Source of the DNA: Phenylobacterium aquaticum
Lineage (GTDB): Bacteria > Pseudomonadota > Alphaproteobacteria > Caulobacterales > Caulobacteraceae
DNA length: 64,000 nucleotides
NCBI RefSeq assembly: GCF_947378715.1
Contig: NZ_CANCLE010000001.1
Location: forward strand, 1 to 64,000
Direction of reading: 5' to 3'
Numbering within the stretch: position 1 is the first letter of the stretch; the number at the start of each line of letters is the position of its first letter. Positions 8,628-17,160 of this stretch are shown here, one piece after another. The translations under genes and the position numbers were made by a program. The notes beneath the pieces were generated by a model. It was not told the DNA's origin. It did no database searches and saw only the letters and a program-made list of their open reading frames with translations.

Positions 8628-8659
8628 TCTAGATATATCTTTCATCAGATATATCTAGA
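8628..8659. promoter_or_regulatory. PadR-like operator upstream of the siderophore-interacting protein
   Basis: A perfect 12-bp inverted repeat TCTAGATATATC (8628-8639)/GATATATCTAGA (8648-8659) with an 8-nt spacer. Each arm contains the palindrome AGATATATCT (8631-8640 and 8647-8656), so two dyads lie 16 bp apart. It ends 21 bases before the start codon. Such A/T-only dyads are rare in this GC-rich DNA. Ferric reductases of the YqjH type are often controlled by PadR-family repressors (YqjI in E. coli), which makes this the likely binding protein; that assignment is inference. Confidence 0.6.
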
Positions 8660-8680
8660 TTATGACGAAAGAGGTTCCTG

Positions 8681-9466
8681 ATGAATATGCCCTTCACCGG
8701 ACGCCCCAACCGCCCGCCCATGGCGGTGCGCGCCCTGACCCTGATCGAGACGGAATTCCTGACTCCCCACGCGCTGCGGCTGATCTTCACCGGCGAGGAC
8801 CTGGCCAGCCTCGACTACAGGCCGGGCCAGGATCTGGTGCTGCTGCTACCGCTGGAGGACGGGACACTGGGCCGGCGGCACTACACGATCCGCTGGCTCG
8901 ATCGCGCCACCGGCCGCCTGGCGATCGACTTCGTGATCCACGGCCATGGCGGGCCCGGCGAACAGTTCGCCATGACCGCCCAGCCCGGCGATCGGATCGA
9001 AGCCGCCGGGCCCCGTGGCCGCACCTTCATCAAGCCGGACGCCGACTGGCATCTGTTCGTCGCCGACGAAACCGGCCTGCCGGGGGTCCTGGCCATGCTG
9101 GAGGCCCTGCCCCCGCACAGCCGCGCCTATGCGATGATCGAGGTTGAGCACAAGGACGACCGCCAGTTGCTCGACGCCTATTGCGACCTGGATCTCGACT
9201 GGCTGGTGCGTGGCGGTCCCGCCCTGCCCGCCAGCCTGGGGCTGATCGAACGGGCGGCCCTGTTCGCGCCCCGCCCTGGACGCGGCCACGCCTATCTGAT
9301 GGCGGAGACCAGCACGGTCCAGACCCTGCGACGCGGCCTGCTGGCTCGGGGCTTCGCCAAGGACCAGATCAGCGCCGAGGGCTATTGGCGCCCCGGCCGC
9401 CAGGGCGGCCATGACCACATCATGGACGAGGCGGACTTCGCCGCCCGCATGGCCTCCCAGGCCTAG
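8681..9466 (+). CDS. Siderophore-interacting protein (YqjH/ViuB-type ferric-siderophore reductase)
   Basis: A 261-residue NAD(P)H/FAD flavoenzyme expected to reduce ferric siderophores in the cytoplasm and release iron. The N-terminal FAD domain carries the signature RHYTIRWLD (about 67-75), followed by DFVIHGHGGPGEQFA with the conserved HG-GPG motif. The C-terminal SIP domain ends with the family's GYWRPGRQGGHDH stretch. The start at 8681 is supported by the purine-rich AAAGAGG seven bases upstream. No siderophore synthesis or uptake gene is adjacent. The 3' end overlaps the convergent SDR gene by three bases. Confidence 0.92.
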   Translation: MNMPFTGRPNRPPMAVRALTLIETEFLTPHALRLIFTGEDLASLDYRPGQDLVLLLPLEDGTLGRRHYTIRWLDRATGRLAIDFVIHGHGGPGEQFAMTAQPGDRIEAAGPRGRTFIKPDADWHLFVADETGLPGVLAMLEALPPHSRAYAMIEVEHKDDRQLLDAYCDLDLDWLVRGGPALPASLGLIERAALFAPRPGRGHAYLMAETSTVQTLRRGLLARGFAKDQISAEGYWRPGRQGGHDHIMDEADFAARMASQA

Positions 9467-10320
9467 CCGGGGGTCAGGTTCGGGGTCTTGTAGTCCATGC
9501 CGGCCAGAGCCGGGCTGGCGTCGGCGGCGTCGAAGGCGCTCATCAGGGCGCCGAAGCGGCCCTGGACCAGGGGGCGCATGTCGGGGTGAGTGAGGATGTA
9601 GCGCTCCTTGGCGAGCACCCCTTCCAGCACCCGGCGGCCGACCCGTTCCGGATCAATGCCGCTGTCGACCAGGTTGCCGGCGACGATCTCACTGACCGCC
9701 GGACCGCCGAACTGGGCCTGGCGGGTGCGGCCGGACTGGTTGATCTTGGTGCGCACGAAGCCCGGGCACAGCACGGCCACGTGGATGTCTTCAGGCGCCA
9801 GCTGGGCCGCCCAGCCCTCGGACATGCCAACCACGGCGTATTTGGTGGCCGTATAGGGCTCCATCCCCGGCGCGGAGATCAGGCCGGCCATGGAGGCCGT
9901 GTTGACGAAACAGCCGCCTTCGCCGTGGCTGCGGATCAGCGGCAGGAAGGTCTCCATGCCATAGACCACGCCCATCAGGTTCACGGCCACGACCCAGTCC
10001 CAGTCGGCCGGCTTGACCTGATCCATCGGCCCGCCCGCCCCGACCCCGGCGTTGTTGCAGACCAGGTGGACCTTGCCGAAAGTCTCGACGGTTTCGGCTG
10101 CTGCGGCCTCCACCGCCTTGCGATCAACAACGTCGCAGATCACCCCGGCGGCCCTGATCTGGCGGCCCTCCAGGTCGGCGATCGCCGCGTCCAGCGGCGC
10201 GCGCTCGATGTCGGCCAGCATGATCTGCATGCCCGCCTCGCCAAAGGCGTGGGCCATGGCCAGGCCCAGGCCGCTGGCCCCGCCGGTGATGAAGGCGGTC
10301 TTGCCTTTGAGGTCTTGCAT
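9463..10320 (-). CDS. Short-chain dehydrogenase/reductase
   Basis: A classical SDR of 285 residues. The cofactor-binding glycine motif GGASGLGLAMA is at about residues 12-22, an Asp after the second strand (LADIE) favours NAD(H), the NNAG motif is present as CNNAGVGAG, and the catalytic triad is Ser (NTASMAG), Tyr and Lys (YTATK). The start at 10320 has AGGAA just upstream, and it follows pgi by eight bases, so it is probably translated from the pgi transcript. Substrate unknown. Confidence 0.88.
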   Translation of the reverse strand: MQDLKGKTAFITGGASGLGLAMAHAFGEAGMQIMLADIERAPLDAAIADLEGRQIRAAGVICDVVDRKAVEAAAAETVETFGKVHLVCNNAGVGAGGPMDQVKPADWDWVVAVNLMGVVYGMETFLPLIRSHGEGGCFVNTASMAGLISAPGMEPYTATKYAVVGMSEGWAAQLAPEDIHVAVLCPGFVRTKINQSGRTRQAQFGGPAVSEIVAGNLVDSGIDPERVGRRVLEGVLAKERYILTHPDMRPLVQGRFGALMSAFDAADASPALAGMDYKTPNLTPG

Positions 10321-10328
10321 GGAGATTC

Positions 10329-11948
10329 CTAGTCTTTGAGAAGGTCGATCAGGGCGACCGTGGACGGATCGTGCGGGTTCCGGGTCTGGCCTTCGAGCTC
10401 TGGCAGGATGCGGGCGGCGAGCGTCTTGCCCAGTTCCACCCCCCACTGGTCAAAGCTGTTGACCCCCCAGAGCACCCCCTCCACGAACACCTTGTGCTCA
10501 TAGAGCGCGATCAGGGCGCCGAGACGCTCGGGCGTCAGCCGGTCCATCAGGATGAAGCTGGAGGGCCGATCGCCGGGGAAGGTCCGCTGCGGGACCAGGG
10601 CCTCGATCCGGGCTTGCGGCGCGCCCTTGGCCTCCAGCTCGGCGCGGACATCTTCGGCGGAGCGGCCGACCAGCAAGGCCTCGGCCTGGGCGATGACATT
10701 GGCCAGCAGCTTGGTCTGGGAGGCCGGTTCGCCCTCGCTGGCCTGGGCCACCGCCACGAAGTCCACCGGGACCACGTCCGTGCCCTGGTGCAGTTGCTGG
10801 AAGAAGGCGTGCTGGCCATTGGTGCCGGCGTCGCCGAACACCGCCGCCGCCGAGCCCCGGGTCAGGGGCTGGCCTGCCTGGCTGACCCGCTTGCCGTTCG
10901 ACTCCATTTCCAGCTGCTGCAGGAAACTGGCGAACAGCCGCAGGCGCTGGGCATAGGGGATGACCGCGCGCAGGGGCCGGCCCAGGCCATTGCGGTTGAA
11001 GATGTGGGCAAGCGCCAGCATCACCGGCGCGTTGCGGCCGAGCGGCGCCGTCAGGAAGTGGCCGTCCATCGCCGCCGCCCCGGCCAGCAGGGCCTCGAAG
11101 GCCTCGAAACCCAGGGCCACGGCGCAGGACAGGCCCACGGCGGACCAGATCGAATAGCGCCCCCCCACCCAGTCCCAGAAGGCGAAGACCTGGTCGGCGG
11201 GAACCCCGAAGGCCTGAGCCACGGCCGGAGCGGCCGAGACCGCCACCAGATGCGAATCAGCGGCCGGCCCCAGGGCGGCGCGCAACCACGCCCGGGCGAC
11301 CTCGGCATTGGCGAGCGTCTCCTGGGTGGTGAAGGTCTTGGAGACCACCACGATAAGAGTCTGGGCCGGATCAAGACCGGCCAGAGCCAGGGCCGCCTCC
11401 GCCGGATCGACATTGGCGGCGAAGCGCAGCTCGATCACCGGCTCCAGCGGTCGCAGGGCCTCCCAGATCAGGCGCGGGCCCAGGTCGGAGCCGCCGATGC
11501 CGATATGGACGATGGATCGGAAGGGCTTGCCGCTGGCGCCCAGGACCGCGCCCGACCGCACGGCCTCGGCGAATCGGCGAATCTGGTCGCGGGTGGCCTC
11601 GACCTCGGCGGAGACTGGAACCCCCTGGGCCTTGAAGGCTGCGCCGTTCGGCGCGCGCAGGGCCATGTGCAGGGCCGCGCGGTCCTCCGAGGCGTTGACC
11701 GCCTGGCCTGAGAACAGCCGCGCGCGGGCGGCCTCCACCTCGGCGGCCTCGGCGAGGTCCAGCGCCACAGCCAGGTCGGCCTTGGTCCAGGGCTGCTTGG
11801 ACAGGTCGAGCCTCAGGCCGCAGGCGTCGAGGACGAGCGTGTCGAGACGATCGGGCTCAGCCTCGAACAGGTCCACGATCCGGCGGTCGCGGGCGGCCGC
11901 GCCGGCGGCTTCGAGGCGGGTCCAGGCGGCGTCGAGATCGGTCGGCAT
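10329..11948 (-). CDS. pgi: Glucose-6-phosphate isomerase
   Basis: Interconverts glucose-6-phosphate and fructose-6-phosphate. Family signatures are clear: IGGSDLGPRLIWEAL, the SKTFTTQET phosphate-binding segment, FGDAGTNGQHAFFQQLHQG with the catalytic histidine, and the C-terminal signature YEHKVFVEGVLWGVNSFDQ containing the catalytic lysine region. I chose the ATG at 11948 (539 residues), which has GGAG five bases upstream; the longer open frame has no homology. In Caulobacteraceae glucose is mostly used by the Entner-Doudoroff route, where Pgi serves recycling and gluconeogenesis. Confidence 0.95.
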   Translation of the reverse strand: MPTDLDAAWTRLEAAGAAARDRRIVDLFEAEPDRLDTLVLDACGLRLDLSKQPWTKADLAVALDLAEAAEVEAARARLFSGQAVNASEDRAALHMALRAPNGAAFKAQGVPVSAEVEATRDQIRRFAEAVRSGAVLGASGKPFRSIVHIGIGGSDLGPRLIWEALRPLEPVIELRFAANVDPAEAALALAGLDPAQTLIVVVSKTFTTQETLANAEVARAWLRAALGPAADSHLVAVSAAPAVAQAFGVPADQVFAFWDWVGGRYSIWSAVGLSCAVALGFEAFEALLAGAAAMDGHFLTAPLGRNAPVMLALAHIFNRNGLGRPLRAVIPYAQRLRLFASFLQQLEMESNGKRVSQAGQPLTRGSAAAVFGDAGTNGQHAFFQQLHQGTDVVPVDFVAVAQASEGEPASQTKLLANVIAQAEALLVGRSAEDVRAELEAKGAPQARIEALVPQRTFPGDRPSSFILMDRLTPERLGALIALYEHKVFVEGVLWGVNSFDQWGVELGKTLAARILPELEGQTRNPHDPSTVALIDLLKD

Positions 11949-12053
11949 GCAGGCTCCGGCGGCGGCTGGTAGGACGGCGTTTACCATGTTCGAGGTAGCA
12001 GATCGGACCTCGTCCTGTCTTGGACGGCCAGACCTTTCGCGAGGGTTTCCCCG

Positions 12054-12503
12054 ATGTCCTGCGACGCCGCCGCCTCTGTCGCCTTCTTCTGGCTCGCCGC
12101 CACAGCGCCCATGGCGCCGACCCACGGCCCGGCCGCTGCGCCGCCGCCTTCAGTGGCCAGCGAACCGCTGTTCGTCGATATCGTGAAGCGGGCCAAGACG
12201 CTGAAGGCCCAGGTCGACGCCTTCCGGGGGACCGGCAAGCCGATCACACCGGCCTTCCACGCGGCGATCAGCGAACTGTCGGACCTGGACATGAAGGGCC
12301 ACCTGACGCTCGCCCAGCGCGGCACGGACGGCGACCTGAAGTGCATCCTGCGCGGCATCTCCCAGGACCTGCCGCTGAAGCTCGCCGCCGTCGACGCGGC
12401 GGCCGCCGACCGCAAGGCCCGCGACACGGCGCTGCGCGACATGTCCTATCTGCTGAACGACAATGTCGAGGTGATCACCGCGCCCCCGGCCCCGCCGGCC
12501 TGA
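12054..12503 (+). CDS. Small hypothetical exported or helical protein
   Basis: A 149-residue protein I do not recognise. The first ~30 residues are alanine/proline-rich and weakly signal-like. The rest looks like an all-helical domain with heptad-like spacing and charged patches (VKRAKTLKAQVDAF, KLAAVDAAAADRKARD), suggesting a small helical bundle. A purine-rich GCGAGGG lies upstream of the ATG. Codon choice is like that of neighbouring genes. Two longer frames overlap it in other phases, but this one has the most protein-like composition. Confidence 0.55.
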   Translation: MSCDAAASVAFFWLAATAPMAPTHGPAAAPPPSVASEPLFVDIVKRAKTLKAQVDAFRGTGKPITPAFHAAISELSDLDMKGHLTLAQRGTDGDLKCILRGISQDLPLKLAAVDAAAADRKARDTALRDMSYLLNDNVEVITAPPAPPA

Positions 12504-12538
12504 GGCGCGTAGAAACACCCCGCCGGCCTGAGGGGCGA

Positions 12539-14692
12539 TCAGCTCTTCGCGGCCTTCTCCACCGCCGCCGCCAGGATCGCCGGCGTCAGCAGTTGCGGCA
12601 GGATCTGGGGCTCGCCGCCCCTGGCGCCATAGACCAGATAGAGCGGCACGCCGGCCCGGCCATGCTTGGCGAGCTCGGCCTCGATCACAGCGTCCTTCCG
12701 GGTCCAGTCGCCCTTCAGATAGACCGCGCCCGAGCGCTTGAACGCCGCAGCAGCCTGGGGCGTCGAGAAGGCGACCTTCTCATTGACCTGGCAGGTGACG
12801 CACCAGGCCGCGGTGAAGTTGACGAACACCGGCTTGCCGGCGGCTTGCGCCGCGGCGACCTTGTCCGGGCTCCAAGCTTCATAGGGGATGGCGGCGGTCG
12901 CGTCGGAGCCCGCCTCCGCCCCGGCCGCCGGAACCTCCGCATAGCTCGGCCAGACGCAGGCGAGGAAGGCCAGCACGGTCAGCACGCCGCCGGTCAGGGC
13001 GTGGGCCAGGGGCTTGCCCCCCGCTGCGTGGCGGCGCTGGGCGATGCCCAGGGTCCAGGCGCCGAGCGCCAGCACCACGGCGGCGGCGAACACCCGGGCG
13101 AGCGCCGAAGAGCCGGCCTGGACGGTCAGCACCCAGGCCAGCCAGGCCGCCGCCCCGTACATCGGGAAGCTCATCAGCCGACGGAACCCCTCCATCCAGC
13201 CGCCCGGCTTGGGCAGGCGCGACAGCAGGGCGGGTGCGAAGGCCGCCAGGGTGAAGGGCGCCGCGAAGCCGAGGCCCAGGCCCGCGAACACCGCCAGGGC
13301 GGCCGGCGGGCTCTGGGTCAGGGCCCAGCCCAGCGCCGGGGCCATGAACGGCGCCGTGCAGGGGGCGGCGACCACCACGGCCAGCGCCCCTGTGAAGAAG
13401 GCCCCGACCAGGCCGCCCTTAGAGGCGATGTCCTGACCGACGCCCTGCAGTGAAGCGCCGACCTCGAACAGGCCCGAGAGATTGAGCGCCACCGCCAGCA
13501 TCAGCAGGCTGAGCACGGCCACCACCGGCGGCGACTGCAGTTGGAAGCCCCAGCCCACGGCCGCGCCGCCGGCCCGCACGGCGATCAACAGGCCCGCCAG
13601 GCTGAGGAAGGTCGCCAGCACACCCGTCAGGAAGGCCAGGCCCTGGCGGCGCGCGGCCGCATGTTCATGGGCGTGGCCGGCCAGGGAAGCGGCCTTCATG
13701 GCCAGGATCGGGAAGACGCAGGGCATCAGGTTGAGGATCAACCCGCCGACGAAGGCGAAGGCCACGGCGGCGACCAGGCCCAGGCCTGCACCGCCCGCCG
13801 GTCCCGGAGTGGCCTTGACCGGCGGCGCGCCGAGTCCGGCGGCTCCAGGCGGTGGAACGCCGGGCTTGGCGGTGATCTCATAGGCCTTGCCGCCGAGGGC
13901 CAGGACGCCCGACAGGACGGCAGGGGAGCGCCCCTGCTGGAAGCCATAGGCGCCGGCCAGCGTCAGGGTCAGGCCGTCGGGACCACGCTCAATCGGCTGC
14001 GGACGGGCGTGGTCGATCAGATTGCCTTCGTAGGGATAGAAATAGGCGTCAGCCAGGTCGGCGCCCTTGAGGGGCGCGCCGGTGACGGCCAGCGCGATCC
14101 CGGCGGGCTTGACGGAGAAGACGGCGTCAAGGCCGCCGGGCTTGGGGGCGTCGGCCAGGGCCTTGGCGATCTTCGGCCCCCAGACGGTGTCGGGATCAGG
14201 CGCTCCGGCCGTGACCGGCAGGGTGAGAGAGAGATCGGCGTCCTCCGGCACGCAGACGTCGGCGCAGACCAGGAAGGCGGCGGCGGCCTTGAGGGTGACC
14301 ATGGTCCCGGGCCTGGCGGACTTCGGGGCGGTGATCGCCACCGGCAGCAGCACCTCGTCCTGATAGCCATAGTTCATCAGCGGACCGGTCGGATGGCGGC
14401 CCGGGGTCGCCCAGACGATATCGCCCGCGGTGAATCCCGTCGGCAGAGTCCAGTCGAGGCGGGTCGCCTCGCCGGAGTCGCCGGAGTTGCGCCAATAGGT
14501 ATGCCAGTCCTTCTGGATCTGCTGGCGCAGCGCCACATGGATCGTCCCGCCAGGGGCGATTCCACGGCTGTCGGTGACCAGTTCCGCCTGGACGTGGCGG
14601 ACCTGCTGGGCCGCCGCAGGGGTGGTCAGGAACAGGGAGAGTCCAAGGATCGCGGCGATCCCGGCGAGTAAACGTGTCATCCGCAGCCCCAT
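12539..14692 (-). CDS. dsbD: DsbD/ScsB-family protein-disulfide reductase
   Basis: A 717-residue inner-membrane protein that carries electrons from cytoplasmic thioredoxin to periplasmic thiols. After a signal peptide (residues about 1-29, ending TPAAAQQ) comes a DsbD-N-like periplasmic domain with CADVCVPED. An eight-helix transmembrane core follows, with the conserved cysteine-proline pairs PCVFPILAMKA and PCTAPFM, and then a C-terminal periplasmic thioredoxin domain with active site WCVTC. The N-domain type is closer to ScsB than to E. coli DsbD. An alternative start four codons downstream is possible. Its client (DsbC-, Ccm- or copper-related) is not evident from neighbours. Confidence 0.92.
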   Translation of the reverse strand: MGLRMTRLLAGIAAILGLSLFLTTPAAAQQVRHVQAELVTDSRGIAPGGTIHVALRQQIQKDWHTYWRNSGDSGEATRLDWTLPTGFTAGDIVWATPGRHPTGPLMNYGYQDEVLLPVAITAPKSARPGTMVTLKAAAAFLVCADVCVPEDADLSLTLPVTAGAPDPDTVWGPKIAKALADAPKPGGLDAVFSVKPAGIALAVTGAPLKGADLADAYFYPYEGNLIDHARPQPIERGPDGLTLTLAGAYGFQQGRSPAVLSGVLALGGKAYEITAKPGVPPPGAAGLGAPPVKATPGPAGGAGLGLVAAVAFAFVGGLILNLMPCVFPILAMKAASLAGHAHEHAAARRQGLAFLTGVLATFLSLAGLLIAVRAGGAAVGWGFQLQSPPVVAVLSLLMLAVALNLSGLFEVGASLQGVGQDIASKGGLVGAFFTGALAVVVAAPCTAPFMAPALGWALTQSPPAALAVFAGLGLGFAAPFTLAAFAPALLSRLPKPGGWMEGFRRLMSFPMYGAAAWLAWVLTVQAGSSALARVFAAAVVLALGAWTLGIAQRRHAAGGKPLAHALTGGVLTVLAFLACVWPSYAEVPAAGAEAGSDATAAIPYEAWSPDKVAAAQAAGKPVFVNFTAAWCVTCQVNEKVAFSTPQAAAAFKRSGAVYLKGDWTRKDAVIEAELAKHGRAGVPLYLVYGARGGEPQILPQLLTPAILAAAVEKAAKS

Positions 14693-14802
14693 TGATCCTG
14701 CCCGCTATATGGCGCGGGAACCGCGTTCCGCAAAGCGCTCGACTTGTCGCGCGAGGCCGCCATCATCGACGAATCAGATGATCCGCCACGGGAGGCGCCC
14801 CG

Positions 14803-15195
14803 GTGCCCGCGAGTTTCGACGAAATTGAAATCGGACAGGTGGTGTCGCTGGGCGACGTCCGCGTCGATTCACGTGCGCTGGAGGCCTTCATTTCCGCCTT
14901 CGCTCCCGGCTGGCCGGCCGAACGCGGCGCGCCCGACGCCATGGTGTACGCGCTATGGGCCCGGGTGGATGCGGCCGCCACCATGGGCTGGCCCCAGACC
15001 AAGCGCCTGGGCGTCGACGCCCTGCGCTGGGTGCGCAACCCGCCGGCCGGGGAATCCCTGCGCGGCCGCATGACCGTGATGGGCAAGGATCCCGTCGGTG
15101 ACGGCAAGGGCATCATCATCGCCCAGCATGATCTGCTCGACGAAGCGGGTCGGCTGGTTTTCTCCTGCCTGACCCGCAGCGTCTTCGCGCGATAG
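14803..15195 (+). CDS. MaoC-like hotdog-fold protein
   Basis: A 130-residue cytosolic protein starting FDEIEIGQVVSLGDVRVD, the typical opening of MaoC-like hotdog-fold dehydratases/thioesterases, followed by SRALEAFISAFAPGWP. The conserved Asp/His hydratase pair is not obvious, so catalytic activity is uncertain. It may be a truncated or specialised binding version. It is transcribed divergently from the DsbD gene and ends four bases before the convergent sapC gene. Confidence 0.7.
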   Translation: MPASFDEIEIGQVVSLGDVRVDSRALEAFISAFAPGWPAERGAPDAMVYALWARVDAAATMGWPQTKRLGVDALRWVRNPPAGESLRGRMTVMGKDPVGDGKGIIIAQHDLLDEAGRLVFSCLTRSVFAR

Positions 15196-15199
15196 AGAC

Positions 15200-15997
15200 C
15201 TAGGCGTTGGCCGCCTGGGTGGCCACGAAGTTCTTGTAGACCTGCAAGGCGATCAGCTTGTCCCAGCCGGACAGCGAGATCAGGTGCGCGTAGATCTGCA
15301 TCAGGGCGCCGTTGTCGCGCATCTCGATCAGCTTGTCGGCCGGCAGGGCGTTGAGCTTCTCTTCCGACACGCCAAAGAATTCGGCGATGACCTGGGTCTC
15401 GCCGACCTGGCCGTCGAAGGTGGCCGGGGTATGGGTGGCGGTCTTCAGTTCGAACAGGTCCAGGTCCTTGAGCATCTGGACGAAGTTCGTCGTCCGCTGG
15501 CGCTCGACCTCGTAGTTGTTGCAGAACTCGATGCAGTTCTGGGTGTACTCGGTGGGAGTGTTGTCGGCGTTGAAGAAGGCCATGTCGCCGCCCTCGACGA
15601 TGAATTCGGCGGCGCGGTCGATGCACAGGATCATCTGGCCGGCGGCGGCGTCATTGGCGAACACGAAGGGATAGCGGCGGATATAGGCCGGCACATAGAC
15701 GCCGGCGTCGAACAGGCCGTCATCGCGCAGATAGAGGTTTTCCTCGGCGTTCAGGCCCATCACCGCCAAGGGTAGCTTGTCTTCGCCGACGAAGATGATC
15801 GGGCTGGAGATGGCGGCGAGCGAGAACTCGGTGACCGCCAGGGGCACGGCGTGTCCGGTCTTGGCGAAGCCGAAGGGGCCGTCCATGCGCTTGACGCCCA
15901 GGCCCTTGTGCATGTCGGGCGAGAGCGGCTCGGGGCGGGAATAGAACAGCACATTGCCGGAGATTTCGCCGCCGGGGGTAAGCTTGGTGTCAGCCAT
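15200..15997 (-). CDS. sapC: SapC family protein
   Basis: A 265-residue SapC-domain protein covering the whole family length. Typical segments are LSPDMHKGLGVKR near the start, AVTEFSLAAISSPIIFVG, YVPAYIRRYPFVFA, and the C-terminal ALMQIYAHLISLSGWDKL. The name comes from the secretion/surface-layer context, but the molecular role is not established. No signal peptide is visible, so it is likely cytoplasmic. It occurs alone here, without S-layer or type I secretion genes nearby. Confidence 0.88.
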   Translation of the reverse strand: MADTKLTPGGEISGNVLFYSRPEPLSPDMHKGLGVKRMDGPFGFAKTGHAVPLAVTEFSLAAISSPIIFVGEDKLPLAVMGLNAEENLYLRDDGLFDAGVYVPAYIRRYPFVFANDAAAGQMILCIDRAAEFIVEGGDMAFFNADNTPTEYTQNCIEFCNNYEVERQRTTNFVQMLKDLDLFELKTATHTPATFDGQVGETQVIAEFFGVSEEKLNALPADKLIEMRDNGALMQIYAHLISLSGWDKLIALQVYKNFVATQAANA

Positions 15998-16220
15998 GGA
16001 GTGCCTTCGCGGGTCCTGGGCGCTGGAAGCGCGGAATGGGTTGGGCGGGCGGACCTTGACCTTCGACGGGGTCCATCCTCGCAGGGTCCGCGCTTCTAGC
16101 CGATCGCAGGGGGCCGGGCAAATCCGCTCGCGCGCCGCTTGCTTCCGAAGAACCGAACCGCTTCAATCCCGACCATAGGAAAGACGCCGATTAAGGCCGC
16201 CTAGCGGAGGAAATGATTTC

Positions 16221-17102
16221 ATGGCCATCTATTATCCCGACATTCTTGATCAGAAGACCGCGCCCCGGACCTTCAGCTACGGGGACAAGGACGTGATGCT
16301 CTACGCGCTGGGCGTGGGCATGGGCGCCGACCCGATGAACACCCAGGAGCTGCCCTTCGTCTATGAGAAGGGCCTCAAGGTCGTGCCAACCGCCGCCACC
16401 GTCCTGGCCGCCGGCCTGCGCGGCGCGGCCGGCCCCGCGCCGGAAATGCCGGCCGGCCACCGCCCCAGCCAGATCAACTTCCTGATGGTCGTCCATGGCG
16501 AGCAGAAGGTCGAACTGCACAAGCCGCTCTCGGCGTCCGGGACCTACACCGCCCAGGGCCGCACGGTCGGGGCCTATGACAAGGGCGAGGGCAAGGGCGC
16601 CGTCATCCTCAATGAGACCATCTGGACCGACGAGAAGGGCGAGAAGGTCGCCACCCTGACCGGCTCCACCTTCGCGCGCGGCGACGGTGGGTTTGGCGGC
16701 CCCTCGGAAGGCGCGCCGGAGCCGCACGCGGTTCCGACCCGGGCGCCCGACCTGTCGGTGGATTTCACCACCCGTGAGGACCAGGCCCTGCTCTATCGCC
16801 TCAACGGCGACCGCAATCCGCTGCACTCCGATCCGGACGTCGCCGCCAAGGCCGGCTTCCCGCGGCCGATCCTGCACGGGCTCTGCACCTACGGCATCAC
16901 CTGCCGGGCGGTGCTGCAGGCAATCACCGACTTCGATCCGGACCAGATCTACTCCCACCAGGCCCGGTTCTCAGCCCCGGTCTTCCCAGGCGACACCATC
17001 ACGGTGGACCTGTGGAAGGACGGCAAGAACATCTCCTTCGAGGCCCGGGTGAAGGCCCGTGGCGCGACAGTGATCAAGAACGGTCTGACCGTCCTGCGCT
17101 GA
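16221..17102 (+). CDS. MaoC family acyl dehydratase (two hotdog domains)
   Basis: A 293-residue protein with an N-terminal MaoC-like domain (YGDKDVMLYALGVGMGADP, residues about 17-130) and a C-terminal catalytic domain. The latter carries the hydratase-2 motif in YRLNGDRNPLHSDPDVAAKAGFPRPILHG-type sequence (about 190-220), where Asp and His are the catalytic pair. It resembles the hydratase half of peroxisomal multifunctional enzyme type 2 and should hydrate enoyl-CoAs in fatty-acid or steroid side-chain breakdown. A strong GGAGGAA precedes the start. Confidence 0.88.
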   Translation: MAIYYPDILDQKTAPRTFSYGDKDVMLYALGVGMGADPMNTQELPFVYEKGLKVVPTAATVLAAGLRGAAGPAPEMPAGHRPSQINFLMVVHGEQKVELHKPLSASGTYTAQGRTVGAYDKGEGKGAVILNETIWTDEKGEKVATLTGSTFARGDGGFGGPSEGAPEPHAVPTRAPDLSVDFTTREDQALLYRLNGDRNPLHSDPDVAAKAGFPRPILHGLCTYGITCRAVLQAITDFDPDQIYSHQARFSAPVFPGDTITVDLWKDGKNISFEARVKARGATVIKNGLTVLR

Positions 17103-17160
17103 TCCTATTCCGGCGGCCGGACCCGTTCCCTGTGGGGCGGGTCCGGTCTATGGACGAGGG

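Noticed and set aside
8376..8645. Minus-strand open frame upstream of hisS, considered as a missing PadR regulator
   Set aside because: The translation is Pro/Arg-rich with no winged-helix features, and the operator dyad covers its start.
10357..10381. GGAACC-N15-CGGT on the minus strand upstream of the SDR gene
   Set aside because: The -10 differs from CGTT, it lies inside the pgi coding region far from the stress cluster, and read-through from pgi explains SDR expression.
12020..13453. Plus-strand open frame of 477 codons overlapping the small hypothetical gene and the DsbD gene
   Set aside because: Arg/Gly-rich low-complexity translation; it runs antisense through the conserved thioredoxin and membrane domains of DsbD.
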